DNA of 64,000 bases, taken from Streptomyces sp. HM190 (GTDB lineage: Bacteria; Actinomycetota; Actinomycetes; Streptomycetales; Streptomycetaceae). Where the stretch lies: assembly GCF_009857135.1 (NCBI RefSeq), contig NZ_CP047318.1, positions 1,364,001-1,428,000 on the forward strand, given 5' to 3'. Positions 8,970 through 17,414 of this stretch are shown piece by piece (the stretch's first letter is position 1; each line of letters opens with the position of its first letter). A program made the translations under genes and the position numbers. The notes below the pieces were generated by a model. That model did not search any database. It was not told the DNA's origin and was given only the letters and a program-made list of their open reading frames with translations.

Positions 8970-9733
8970 CCGCCCAGACCCGCCACCCCTACCTCGACCA
9001 TCCGGGCCCGATCGCCTTCGCCCACCGGGGCGGGGCGGCGGACGGCCTGGAGAACACCACCGCCCAGTTCCGGCGCGCGGTGGACTCGGGCTACCGGTAC
9101 ATCGAGACCGACGTGCACGCGACGCGCGACGGCAAGCTCGTCGCCTTCCACGACGCCACGCTGGACCGGGTGACCGACGGGGCGGGCCGGATAGCGGACC
9201 TGCCCTGGAAGGAGGTGCGGCACGCGCGCGTGGCGGGCGCCGAACCCGTCCCCCTCTTCGAGGAGCTCCTGGAGACCTTCCCCGGCGTCCACTGGAACGT
9301 GGACGTCAAGGCGGAGTCCGCGCTCCACCCCCTGCTCAACCTGATCGCGCGCACAGGTTCCTGGGACCGCGTCTGCGTCGGCTCCTTCTCCGAGCCGCGC
9401 GTGGCCCGCGCCCAGCGTCTGGCCGGTCCGCGCCTGGCCACCTCGTTCGGCACCGGCGGCGTCCTCGGGCTGCGGCTGCGCTCCTGGGGGGTCCCGGCTC
9501 CGCTGCGCCGCTCGGCGATCGCGGCGCAGGTGCCGGAGTCGCAGTCGGGGGTGCCGGTCGTCGACGAGCGGTTCGTGCGGGCCGCCCACGCGCGCGGGCT
9601 CCAGGTCCACGTGTGGACCGTGAACGAACCGCAACGCATGCACCGTCTCCTCGACCTCGGCGTCGATGGCATCATGACCGATCACATCGACACGCTGCGC
9701 ATGGTGCTCGAAGACCGGGGGACCTGGGTCTGA
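8966..9733 (+). CDS. glycerophosphodiester phosphodiesterase family protein
   Basis: A 255-aa GDPD TIM barrel without a signal peptide, so probably cytoplasmic. It carries the catalytic HRGG motif near residue 19 (FAHRGGAADGLENT), the metal ligands in ETDVHATRDGKLV, and the second catalytic histidine in FHDATLDRVTDG. The C-terminal VDGIMTDHID matches the usual barrel end. It would hydrolyse glycerophosphodiesters to glycerol-3-phosphate and an alcohol. The GTG start overlaps the yczE stop, so the pair is one transcription unit with probable translational coupling. Confidence 0.92.
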   Translation: MTAQTRHPYLDHPGPIAFAHRGGAADGLENTTAQFRRAVDSGYRYIETDVHATRDGKLVAFHDATLDRVTDGAGRIADLPWKEVRHARVAGAEPVPLFEELLETFPGVHWNVDVKAESALHPLLNLIARTGSWDRVCVGSFSEPRVARAQRLAGPRLATSFGTGGVLGLRLRSWGVPAPLRRSAIAAQVPESQSGVPVVDERFVRAAHARGLQVHVWTVNEPQRMHRLLDLGVDGIMTDHIDTLRMVLEDRGTWV

Positions 9734-9776
9734 GGCCGTCGCGCGGCGTCTTCCCGGGGAAGCGAGGGGGGCGCGG

Positions 9777-11132
9777 GTGGGCACCGACACCGTGCGGACG
9801 GACGAGGCCGGCGAGGCCGCGGACCGGCGGCGCGAGCAGCGCGGCTGGTACTTCTACGACTGGGCATGTTCCGTCTACTCGACCAGCGTCCTGACCGTGT
9901 TCCTCGGCCCCTATCTGACCGAGGTCGCCAAGTCGGCCGCCGACCCGGACGGTTACGTCCACCCGCTGGGCATCCCGGTCCGCGCCGGCTCGTTCTTCGC
10001 GTACTCGGTGTCCCTGTCGGTGATCGTCGCCGTGGTGGTCATGCCCCTGGTGGGCGCCGCCGCCGACCGAACCGGCCGCAAGAAGCCCCTCCTGGGAGCG
10101 GCCGCCTACCTGGGCGCCACCGCGACGGCCGGCATGTTCTTCCTGGACGGCGACCGCTACCTCCTCGGCGGGGTGCTCCTGGTCGTCGCGAACGCGGCGC
10201 AGTCCGTCGCGATGATGCTCTACAACTCCTACCTCCCCCAGATCGCGCCCCCCGAGGAACGCGACGCCGTCTCCTCGCGGGGCTGGGCCTTCGGCTACGC
10301 GTCGGGCTCCCTGGTCCTCGTCGCCAACCTGATCCTGTTCACCTCGCACGACAGCTTCGGTCTCTCGGAGGGCATGGCCGTCCGTATCTGCCTGGCCTCG
10401 GCGGGCCTGTGGTGGGGCGCCTTCGCCCTGATCCCGCTGCGCCGGCTGCGGGACCGGCGCACCCCGGTGGCGGACACCGGGGAGGCCGCCGTCCCGGGGC
10501 TGCGCCAGCTGGCGGCGACCGTCCGGGACATGCGCCGCCACCCCCTGACGCTGGCCTTCCTCCTGGCGTACCTGATCTACAACGACGGCATCCAGACGGT
10601 GATCTCCCAGGCGTCGGTCTACGGCTCCGAGGAACTGGGCCTCGGGCAGTCCACGCTGATCGTGGCGGTGCTGCTCGTGCAGGTGCTCGCGGTGTGCGGC
10701 GCCCTCGGCATGGGCCGGCTGGCCCGCCGCCACGGCGCCAAACGCACGATCCTCGGTTCCCTGGTCGCCTGGACGCTGATCCTCTCCGTCGGCTACTTCC
10801 TCCCGGCGGGGGCGCCCGGCTGGTTCTTCGTGCTGGCCGCCGGCATCGGTCTGGTCCTCGGCGGCAGCCAGGCCCTGTCCCGCTCCCTCTTCTCCCACCT
10901 CGTCCCGCCCGGCAAGGAGGCCGAGTACTTCTCGGCGTACGAGATGAGCGACCGCGGGATGAGCTGGCTCGGCCCGCTGCTGTTCGGGCTCACCTACCAG
11001 CTGACCGGAAGTTACCGGGACGCGATCATCTCCCTGGTCCTCTTCTTCGTCCTCGGGTTCGCCCTGCTCGCGAGGGTTCCGGTGCGCCGGGCGATCGGCG
11101 ACGCGGGCAATCCCGTTCCCGAGAGGATTTAG
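9777..11132 (+). CDS. MFS transporter of the UMF1/Atg22 type
   Basis: A 451-aa permease with about twelve hydrophobic segments. The family-typical N-terminal motif REQRGWYFYDWACSVYSTSV, the loop GAAADRTGRKKPLLG and the later GGSQALSRSLFSHLVPPGKE match the UMF1 group related to vacuolar effluxer Atg22. The substrate is unknown; family members have been linked to amino-acid or metabolite efflux. It lies 43 nt after the phosphodiesterase gene on the same strand. The GTG start has GAGGGGGG just upstream. The 266-nt spacer after it belongs to the rbpA promoter. Confidence 0.88.
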   Translation: MGTDTVRTDEAGEAADRRREQRGWYFYDWACSVYSTSVLTVFLGPYLTEVAKSAADPDGYVHPLGIPVRAGSFFAYSVSLSVIVAVVVMPLVGAAADRTGRKKPLLGAAAYLGATATAGMFFLDGDRYLLGGVLLVVANAAQSVAMMLYNSYLPQIAPPEERDAVSSRGWAFGYASGSLVLVANLILFTSHDSFGLSEGMAVRICLASAGLWWGAFALIPLRRLRDRRTPVADTGEAAVPGLRQLAATVRDMRRHPLTLAFLLAYLIYNDGIQTVISQASVYGSEELGLGQSTLIVAVLLVQVLAVCGALGMGRLARRHGAKRTILGSLVAWTLILSVGYFLPAGAPGWFFVLAAGIGLVLGGSQALSRSLFSHLVPPGKEAEYFSAYEMSDRGMSWLGPLLFGLTYQLTGSYRDAIISLVLFFVLGFALLARVPVRRAIGDAGNPVPERI

Positions 11133-11218
11133 CACCGGAAGCGAAAGGGCTGTAGTGTACGCGTTTGGCCTGCCAGGCGTACCGTTACTGCGCGTCAAAG
11201 ATGCCGAAACGCTGGATG

Positions 11219-11236
11219 ACATCTGCTGTCAGATGT
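11219..11236. promoter_or_regulatory. inverted repeat upstream of rbpA
   Basis: ACATCTG and CAGATGT are separated by 4 nt in the 266-nt region between the MFS gene and rbpA, about 75 bp before the sigma-R -35 box. It could be an operator for a second promoter or a weak MFS terminator. No known regulator is assigned. Confidence 0.35.
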
Positions 11237-11310
11237 GACAAACCGGGCGCGGGTGGGTACAACAAGGGCGGCTACGACGGCGACGCATGACCCGGAACGG
11301 GACACGGAAC

Positions 11311-11337
11311 GGGAATCTTTACCGCCGACCGGACGTT
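11311..11337 (+). promoter_or_regulatory. sigma-R (SigR) promoter of rbpA
   Basis: GGGAAT at 11311-11316 is followed by exactly 18 nt and then GTT at 11335-11337, a match to the disulfide-stress sigma-R consensus (GGGAAT-N18-GTT). It lies about 60 nt before the rbpA start. In S. coelicolor rbpA has a sigma-R-dependent promoter, so this call agrees with published regulation. Confidence 0.9.
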
Positions 11338-11398
11338 GACCGGATGACGACGACAGCGACACCTGTCCTGTGGGCGACAAGCCCGGGAGGCACGATTC

Positions 11399-11773
11399 AT
11401 GAGTGAGCGAGCTCTTCGCGGCACGCGCCTCGTGGTGACCAGCTACGAGACGGACCGCGGCATCGACTTGGCTCCGCGCCAGGCCGTGGAGTACGCATGC
11501 GAGAAGGGGCACCGCTTCGAGATGCCCTTCTCGGTGGAGGCGGAGATCCCGCCGGAGTGGGAGTGCAAGGTCTGTGGGGCCCAGGCACTCCTCGTGGACG
11601 GCGACGGCCCTGAGGAGAAGAAGGCCAAGCCCGCGCGTACGCACTGGGACATGCTGATGGAGCGGCGCACCCGTGAGGAGCTCGAAGAGGTCCTCGAGGA
11701 GCGCCTGGCCGTTCTCCGCTCCGGCGCGATGAACATCGCGGTCCATCCGCGAGACAGCCGCAAGTCCGCGTAG
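11399..11773 (+). CDS. rbpA: RNA polymerase-binding protein RbpA
   Basis: A 124-aa activator that binds RNA polymerase and the principal sigma factor, stabilises open complexes and supports growth and rifampicin tolerance. The structural zinc ligands are C34, H38, C56 and C59. The C-terminal sigma-interaction domain has HWDMLMERRTREELEE with R89 and R90, residues known to be needed for sigma binding in S. coelicolor. Length is identical to the S. coelicolor protein. It is monocistronic, with a sigma-R promoter upstream and a very strong hairpin downstream. Confidence 0.98.
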   Translation: MSERALRGTRLVVTSYETDRGIDLAPRQAVEYACEKGHRFEMPFSVEAEIPPEWECKVCGAQALLVDGDGPEEKKAKPARTHWDMLMERRTREELEEVLEERLAVLRSGAMNIAVHPRDSRKSA

Positions 11774-11802
11774 CCCCTGCGGGGCCGGGCGGCAGATCCA
11801 GA

Positions 11803-11859
11803 GCGCACGAAGACCGCGGGCGCCGTACGTGACGTACGGCGCCCGCGGTCTTCGTGCGC
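11803..11859. terminator. 27-bp perfect hairpin, bidirectional terminator between rbpA and fxsA
   Basis: Arms 11803-11829 and 11833-11859 are perfect reverse complements over 27 bp with a 3-nt TGA loop. It lies 30 nt after the rbpA stop and about 107 nt beyond the fxsA stop on the opposite strand, so it can end both transcripts. There is no poly-T tail. Confidence 0.9.
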
Positions 11860-11966
11860 TGCGCGCTCGTGTGCCCCAGCCTCCTCAGCGGGTAAGGCGC
11901 GGGGGCGGGGCCACCGGCCCACCCGCTCCCGGCACCGCCGCGTCCTCGGCACCCCGGCGCCGATCC

Positions 11967-12566
11967 TCAGTACCCCACCGGCGGCCGCGCGTCCCTCGGC
12001 TCGTCGGCGCCGCCGGCCGGCTCGTCCCTGATGACCTCGCCCTGGACGACCTTGCCGTCGGGCCGGTGGATCCGTGCCTGCGTGTACGCCTCCCCGAGCC
12101 CTCCGGCTCCCGCCTCCCGCAGCTTCCGCTCGAACGTGCGCTCCGTGTACCGCCCCAGTGCCTTCTGCACCGGCGGCACCAGCAGCACCAGCCCCACGAC
12201 GTCCGAGACGATGCCCGGCAGCATCAACAGCAGCCCGCCCAGCATCAGGAATCCGTTGCCCTCGTTCTTTCCGGTCTCGGCACCGGGCTGCGCCGGCCCG
12301 CCCCCGCCCTGCTGTTGCAGCGTCTCGGTCAGCGACCGGAACGCCCGCCGCCCGGCCCGCTTGACCACCGCGGACCCGGCGAGGAACCCGGCGAGCAGCA
12401 GCACGAACACCGCGAGCCCACCGGCCGCGCTTGCGACCACCGAGAGCAGCCAGATCTCCAGCACGAGCCACGCGGCGATCCCCAGGGGCAGGAACGTGCG
12501 CAGCCGGGAGCGCCGGGGCCGGGCCGGGTACGTCGGGGTCGTCGGGGTCGAAGCGCCAGTCGTCAT
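11967..12566 (-). CDS. fxsA: FxsA family membrane protein
   Basis: A 199-aa membrane protein. Hydrophobic segments lie at about residues 25-45, 48-68 and 105-130. The last contains the FxsA signature GFLMLGGLLLMLPGIVSDVVGLVLLVPPVQKAL. E. coli FxsA blocks exclusion of phage T7 by the F plasmid; its role in Streptomyces is unknown. A glycine/glutamine-rich linker and a charged, proline-rich tail are additions outside the core domain. It is downstream of dpm1 on the same strand with a 96-nt gap. Confidence 0.9.
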   Translation of the reverse strand: MTTGASTPTTPTYPARPRRSRLRTFLPLGIAAWLVLEIWLLSVVASAAGGLAVFVLLLAGFLAGSAVVKRAGRRAFRSLTETLQQQGGGGPAQPGAETGKNEGNGFLMLGGLLLMLPGIVSDVVGLVLLVPPVQKALGRYTERTFERKLREAGAGGLGEAYTQARIHRPDGKVVQGEVIRDEPAGGADEPRDARPPVGY

Positions 12567-12662
12567 GCTTCCAGTGTGCCTGGCGCCGTCTCAGGACGGG
12601 ATAAGGGAACGATCAGTCCGTCCCCCGGCCCGCCACACCCCGATCCGGGCTCCCCGCCAGGG

Positions 12663-13478
12663 TCAGCTCTTGCCGTCCGGGTCAGCGCTCCTGCTCTCGC
12701 GGCCGAGGACCTTGCCGACCCGTTCGCCCACGCCCCAGGCGGTGACCCGCCACAGCGCCTCGACGAGGATGTCGCGGCTCATCTTGGAGTCGCCCAGCTC
12801 GCGCTCGACGAAGGTGATGGGCACCTCGACGACGTGGTAACCGGCCTTGACCGCCCGGCGGGCGAGGTCGACCTGGAAGCAGTAGCCCTGGGAGGCGACC
12901 TCGTCGAGGCCGAGCCCTTCGAGGGTCTCGCGGCGGAAGGCGCGGTAGCCGCCGGTCACGTCCCGGACGGGGACGTCGAGCAGGACCCGGGAGTAGAGAC
13001 TGCCGCCGCGGGAGATGAACTCGCGGGACTTGGGCCAGTTCACCACGCGGCCGCCCGGCACCCACCGGGACCCGAGGACGAGGTCGGCGCCCTTGAGCGC
13101 GGTCAGCAGCCGGGGCAGTTCCTCGGGCTGGTGCGAACCGTCCGCGTCCATCTCGATGAGGACGCCGTAGCCGTGCTCCATGCCCCAGCGGAAGCCCGCG
13201 AGATAGGCCGCGCCCAGTCCTTCCTTGCCCTTGCGGTGCAGCACCTGGACCTGGTCGTCCTCGGCGGCCAGTTCGTCGGCGAGCTTGCCGGTGCCGTCGG
13301 GGCTGTTGTCGTCGGCCACCAGGACGTGCGCCTCGGGGACAGCCGTGCGCACCCGGCCGACGATGGCCTTGATGTTCTCCGCCTCGTTGTAGGTCGGAAT
13401 GATCACCAAGGCCGTGCCGAGCGGGCCGAAGCGCCTCTCCTGGCCTGCTGCCGCGAGGGTCCCGTCGCCGTCGTTCAC
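12663..13478 (-). CDS. dpm1: polyprenol-phosphate mannosyltransferase (Dpm1/Ppm1 type)
   Basis: A 271-aa GT2 enzyme that transfers mannose from GDP-mannose to polyprenyl phosphate at the cytoplasmic face of the membrane. The product feeds protein O-mannosylation by Pmt, which in S. coelicolor is needed for phiC31 infection and normal antibiotic sensitivity. Visible motifs are VIIPTYNEAENI, VADDNSPDGTG, the metal-binding EMDADGSHQPEE and the C-terminal VEVPITFVERELGDSKMS. There is no fused acyltransferase domain. The GTG start at 13478 has AAGGGG about 8 nt upstream. Confidence 0.93.
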   Translation of the reverse strand: MNDGDGTLAAAGQERRFGPLGTALVIIPTYNEAENIKAIVGRVRTAVPEAHVLVADDNSPDGTGKLADELAAEDDQVQVLHRKGKEGLGAAYLAGFRWGMEHGYGVLIEMDADGSHQPEELPRLLTALKGADLVLGSRWVPGGRVVNWPKSREFISRGGSLYSRVLLDVPVRDVTGGYRAFRRETLEGLGLDEVASQGYCFQVDLARRAVKAGYHVVEVPITFVERELGDSKMSRDILVEALWRVTAWGVGERVGKVLGRESRSADPDGKS

Positions 13479-14026
13479 TGCTGCCCCTTCAAGTCCGTAC
13501 GCAGGGGTCCACCATAGTGGCCGCGGCCTGCGATGGAGTGTCGCCTCCTGTCCGGAGGGGCGCCGATTCGGCGGGGGGTGCGCGGGAGCACGCCCCGCGG
13601 GGCGTGGGGGATGCCGTCCGCCGCGGCGGATGGGGGCCCGGTGCCCTTCGGGCCGACCTGGGACCCGCTGGCTGCGGGTCGACCGAGAGCCGTTGTCTAC
13701 TGAGCTGCCGGGCCCCACCCGGGTCGCACCTACCCGACCGGGCCGGAACGTTCCCTCGCCGAGCGCGAACCCTGGGCCTGGCTGCCAGCGGTGGTGCGCC
13801 GGTGCGGCGCACCACCCCTGACCCAGCGGCGCTTCGGCGACTCTGAGGAAGTTCCTCGGTCGGACGTCCGGTGGTGGACCCGGCAGAACCTACCGGCCCT
13901 CCGCTGCCCGCTGTCAACTGCCGTCTGACCTGCAGGTCTTCTCTATGTGGCCTGGTGAGAGCGGAGGATGCGCAGGTGGCGCGGCGGCGGGGCGGGCCGC
14001 CGTCCCTCCCGCGCCCACCGTGGAGA
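13479..14026. other. 548-nt intergenic region with several strong palindromes
   Basis: No convincing gene. It holds an 18-bp perfect palindrome at 13589-13606 (CACGCCCCGCGGGGCGTG), a 14-bp palindrome at 13617-13630 (TCCGCCGCGGCGGA), and an 84-nt segment (13633-13716) closed by a 9-bp stem that reads as a tRNA-like fold on the minus strand (see findings). These sit downstream of the amidohydrolase gene and upstream of dpm1, so they may combine termination with the dpm1 leader. Confidence 0.5.
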
Positions 14027-15631
14027 TCACTCGCCCGGCCGTACGAAGACCGTGCGTCCGGCCACCACGGTCCGCAGGCAGACGGGCAGGTCGGTCCCGG
14101 GGCTGAGATCGGGCAGGCCGGGGGTGCCCGAACGGGGGTCGGTGGACCAGCGGGCGACCCGGTCGTCGGGGGCCTGGACGACCAGTTCCCCAGTGCGCCA
14201 GACCGCGTAGTCGGCGGGCGCGCCGGGGACGAGGACGCCCGCGTCGTCCCGTCCGACGGCACGCCAGCCGCCCCGCGTGTGGGCCGTGAACGCCGCGCGC
14301 ACGGACACGCGGTGCTCCGGCGTGCGGTGGAACGCCGCCGCACGGACCGTGCCCCACGGGTCCAGGGGGGTGACCGGGCTGTCGGAGCCGAAGGCGAGCG
14401 GCACACCGGCCCGCAGGAGGGCGGCGAAGGGGTTGAGGGCACGGGCGCGCTCGGCACCCAGGCGCTGGGCGTACATGCCCTCCGCACCGCCCCACAGCGC
14501 GTCGAAGGCGGGCTGGACGGAGGCGGTGAGGCCGAGTTCAGCGAAGGCGGCGACGGTGTCGGGGGTGAGCATCTCCGCGTGTTCGACCCGGTGGCGGGCG
14601 GCTCGCACGCGGGGCAGGCCGACCTTCTCGGCGGCCGCCCGGACTCCCTCGACCACGGAGGTCACGGCGGCGTCCCCGATGGCGTGGAAGCCCGCCTGGA
14701 GGCCCGCTTCGGTGCACGCGACCACATGGGCGGCGACGGCGTCGGCGTCGAGGTACGCGGTGCCGGTGTGCGGGGCGTCGGCGTAGGGCTGGTGCAGGCA
14801 CGCCGTGTGCGAGCCGAGCGCGCCGTCGACGAAGAGGTCGCCCGCGGCGCCGACGGCCCCGAGGGCCCGCGCCTTGGCGACGTCCCGCTCGGCCCAGTAG
14901 CCGACGACCCGGGGGCCCGGCTCCTCGGCGGCGAGCCGCAGCAGTGCCGTGAAGTCGTCCTCCGAGGAGATCTCCGGGCCCGCGCACTCGTGGACCGAGC
15001 CGATGCCGAGGGAGGCGGCGCGGGCGAGGGCCGCGCGCTGGGCCTCGGTGCGCTGGGCGGGGGTGATGGCGCCGAGGGCGGTGGCCCGTACGGCGTGGTG
15101 GGCGTCGCGGGTCAGCGGGCCGTCGTCGAAGCGGTCGGCGCCAGGGACGAGGTCGAGCAGGGCCGTGGTGGCGACGGCCGAGTGGACGTCGATACGGCTC
15201 AGGTACAGCGGGCGCCCGCCGGTGGCCTCGTCGAGTTCGGCGCGGGTCGGGGGGCGGCCGCCGGGCCAGCGGGCGGCGTCCCAGCCGTGGCCGAGCAGGA
15301 CGCGGTCGGCCGGGCGGGCGGCGGCGAATTCCCGGACGAGAACGAGTGCGGCCTCCAGGGAGGGGGCGGCCGAGAGGTCGAGGCCGGTGAGTGCGAGACC
15401 GGTGGAGGTGGTGTGCACATGGGCGTCGGTGAACGCCGGGGTGACCAGGGCGCCTTCGAGGTCGATCACCTCGTCGACGCCCCCGGCGAAGGCGTCGGCG
15501 GCGCCCTCGGACCCGACCCAGGCGATCTGTCCGTGTTCGACGACCATCGCGGTGGCGAACGGGTCGGCGGGGCTGTGGACCTCTCCTCCGCGCAGCAACA
15601 TGGTGTCCGACGAGGCGGTGCGTTCACTCAT
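14027..15631 (-). CDS. amidohydrolase family protein (YtcJ-like)
   Basis: A 534-aa metal-dependent hydrolase of the amidohydrolase_3 group. It has the N-terminal metal motif TDAHVHTTSTG, a later VDGALGSHTA, the histidine in GFHAIGDAAV, HRVEHAEM, and the C-terminal FGSDSPVTPLDPW, the usual order of metal ligands in YtcJ-like enzymes. Substrates of the group include amides and exoenzyme-modified aromatics, so substrate is unknown. The ATG at 15631 begins MSERTASSDTML; the open frame continues upstream but without domain homology. An Lrp-type regulator lies 68 nt upstream on the same strand. Confidence 0.85.
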   Translation of the reverse strand: MSERTASSDTMLLRGGEVHSPADPFATAMVVEHGQIAWVGSEGAADAFAGGVDEVIDLEGALVTPAFTDAHVHTTSTGLALTGLDLSAAPSLEAALVLVREFAAARPADRVLLGHGWDAARWPGGRPPTRAELDEATGGRPLYLSRIDVHSAVATTALLDLVPGADRFDDGPLTRDAHHAVRATALGAITPAQRTEAQRAALARAASLGIGSVHECAGPEISSEDDFTALLRLAAEEPGPRVVGYWAERDVAKARALGAVGAAGDLFVDGALGSHTACLHQPYADAPHTGTAYLDADAVAAHVVACTEAGLQAGFHAIGDAAVTSVVEGVRAAAEKVGLPRVRAARHRVEHAEMLTPDTVAAFAELGLTASVQPAFDALWGGAEGMYAQRLGAERARALNPFAALLRAGVPLAFGSDSPVTPLDPWGTVRAAAFHRTPEHRVSVRAAFTAHTRGGWRAVGRDDAGVLVPGAPADYAVWRTGELVVQAPDDRVARWSTDPRSGTPGLPDLSPGTDLPVCLRTVVAGRTVFVRPGE

Positions 15632-15699
15632 GGGGACAGTCTCGCGCCTGCCGCCGGCGCGGTCGCACCCGGGCGTTGCCCGGCGGCGGCCGACCGCGG

Positions 15700-16140
15700 T
15701 CAGATGCGGGGCGGCCTGGCCTCGTACGGGGTGGACAGGACCACCGTCGTGCGGGTGGAGACGCCCGCGAGCGAGCGCAGGCGGGCCAGCAGCTCCTCCA
15801 GTTCGTGGGGGGTGGCGACGCGGACCTTCAGGATGTAGTTCTCGTCGCCGGCGACGCTGTGGCAGGCCTCGATCTCGGGCACGCCGGCGAGGCGTTCCGC
15901 GATGTCGTCGGGGGCGCTGGGGTCGAACGGTTTCACCGAGATGAACGCGGTCATCGGCAGTCCGACGGCCTCCGGGTCCACGACCGCGGCATAGCCCCGG
16001 ATGACACCGCGCTGCTCTAGTCGGCGCACGCGCTGATGAACGGCCGACGTGGACAGGCCCGTGGCCTTGCCCAGGTCGGTGTAGCTCATCCGCCCGTCCG
16101 CGACGAGCAGCTGCACGATCTGTCGGTCCAGCTCCTCCAT
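15700..16140 (-). CDS. Lrp/AsnC family transcriptional regulator
   Basis: A 146-aa regulator. The HTH covers about residues 1-60 (MEELDRQIVQLLVADGRMSYTDLGKATGLS), followed by a RAM/AsnC ligand-binding domain with a typical VAGDENYILKVRV strand. Lrp-type proteins assemble as octamers or larger and sense amino acids. It sits just upstream of the amidohydrolase gene and may control it. The start is placed at the ATG on 16140; upstream in-frame codons (16293) lack domain support. It is divergent from the next gene across 268 nt. Confidence 0.9.
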   Translation of the reverse strand: MEELDRQIVQLLVADGRMSYTDLGKATGLSTSAVHQRVRRLEQRGVIRGYAAVVDPEAVGLPMTAFISVKPFDPSAPDDIAERLAGVPEIEACHSVAGDENYILKVRVATPHELEELLARLRSLAGVSTRTTVVLSTPYEARPPRI

Positions 16141-16408
16141 GGCGCAAGAACCTACAGGGCGGTTGATCTCCTCGGATACCTCAGCGACGCAGGTCATACC
16201 CGGTTCGTGATGTGACCGGGGAGCCGCCGCGGGCCGCCGGGGGGGTCGGGCCGGTGGGCGGGGCACCTGCGAGCGGCGTGTGACGAAGGCCACAGCACCC
16301 GAACAGGCTTCGTGATGATCTCGTGATTACCGCTGACACGGGACGGGAAGTGCTTGCTGTGGTCGAGGCCGCAGTGCCCGAACGGCCCAGCCCGAGGGGG
16401 AGAATCCC

Positions 16409-16834
16409 ATGCAGAGTCTTAAGCGCCCTGGTCGTACCGCGCCCAAGCGCCTCCAGCCGGTCATCGAGCCCGAGCCGGAGGGCGTCGAACCGGACGACGA
16501 GTTCGACGCGTACGACACCTTCGAGATGTACCGGGTCATCTGCCCGGACTGCGCTCAGCCCATCGCCCTGCTGTCCGACGAGGACGCCCTGCCGGAGCAC
16601 GCACGGGTCGTGTCGCCGTGGAACCCGTTCGGGCTCACGGTCTGTGCCGGTACGGGCCGTTCGGCGGCCGACGCCCGGTCCGCGGACGAGTCAGTGGAGC
16701 CGCAGGAGCAGGACACCGCCCTTCTGTTGACGCTCCCTCAGGGGCTCGACTGGCGGACACAGCCCTTCTCGCACGTCGGCGGACCGGGTTCGCGCCCGAT
16801 GCGGATGCCGATGACACGGCGCCAGGCCGCCTGA
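16409..16834 (+). CDS. conserved hypothetical protein with CxxC
   Basis: A 141-aa protein of unknown function. It has a basic N-terminus, an acidic stretch (EPEPEGVEPDDEFDAYDTFE), then VICPDCAQPIALL, which carries a CxxC that could form half of a zinc ribbon; a single later cysteine (TVCAGTG) follows. No membrane segment is seen. The ATG has a good ribosome site (GAGGGGGAG). Codon use matches neighbours, so I consider it a real gene, probably Streptomyces-restricted. Confidence 0.65.
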   Translation: MQSLKRPGRTAPKRLQPVIEPEPEGVEPDDEFDAYDTFEMYRVICPDCAQPIALLSDEDALPEHARVVSPWNPFGLTVCAGTGRSAADARSADESVEPQEQDTALLLTLPQGLDWRTQPFSHVGGPGSRPMRMPMTRRQAA

Positions 16835-17063
16835 TCCACGGGCCCTTCGGCCCTCCGGTTCCGCGGCCCCGTGCCGGCGTGACCGCCCCCGAGACCTGCG
16901 GTCGTGGTCGCCCCGCGCCATGGCGTGCTCCAGGCCGCCGTGGAGCGGGTTCGGTGCGTCCGGCCCTCGGGAGTGCGCCTGTCGCGCGGACCGGGGCCGT
17001 CGCGAACGCGCACACGATTCACCGGGGCGGTGACCGCCGCGCCGGTTGTCGCGTTGACCGGGT

Positions 17064-17414
17064 ATGACCCCCACGTATCCCATGGCCGGACATCGCCGGC
17101 ACATCTTCGTCCCGGCCCCGGCAGAATCGGTTCCCCATGGGGCGGCCCTGTCGCAGGATCCGCCCATCTACCGGGCCCTGATGCGGACGTGGGCGGACGG
17201 GGGCCGCACCCTGCCGGGGCGTCATGACCCGGAGTGGGTGCGGCTGGCGGCGCCCCCGAGCGGCCTCGGTCGGTTCGGGGGCGCCGACCCGTTCGCCACG
17301 AGCAGTTCGTACGGCAGCTCGACGCTCGGCTTCCACGGCCCCTGCGACGGCTCCCCCGCCGGCTTCGTCCATTCGTTCAGCGTGACTCGGGACCCGCGAG
17401 ATGCCGGGCGATGA
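17064..17414 (+). CDS. small hypothetical protein
   Basis: A 116-aa open frame with no recognised domain. The middle (DPPIYRALMRTWADGGRTLPGRHDPEWVRLAA) is non-repetitive and protein-like, which separates it from the arginine/proline-rich shadow frames around it. The 3' end overlaps the convergent acyl-CoA dehydrogenase gene by 38 nt. Starts at 17064 or 17082 (MAGHRRHIF) are both possible; neither has a strong ribosome site. The 229 nt before it show no other gene. Confidence 0.45.
   Translation: MTPTYPMAGHRRHIFVPAPAESVPHGAALSQDPPIYRALMRTWADGGRTLPGRHDPEWVRLAAPPSGLGRFGGADPFATSSSYGSSTLGFHGPCDGSPAGFVHSFSVTRDPRDAGR

Noticed and set aside
13489..14487. Minus-strand open frame of 332 codons covering the 13.5-14.0 kb spacer
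   Set aside because: Arg/Pro/Ser-rich translation, overlaps the amidohydrolase gene in another frame, and lacks any domain.
13871..15838. 655-codon plus-strand frame
   Set aside because: Antisense to the amidohydrolase gene; composition is typical of a high-GC shadow frame.
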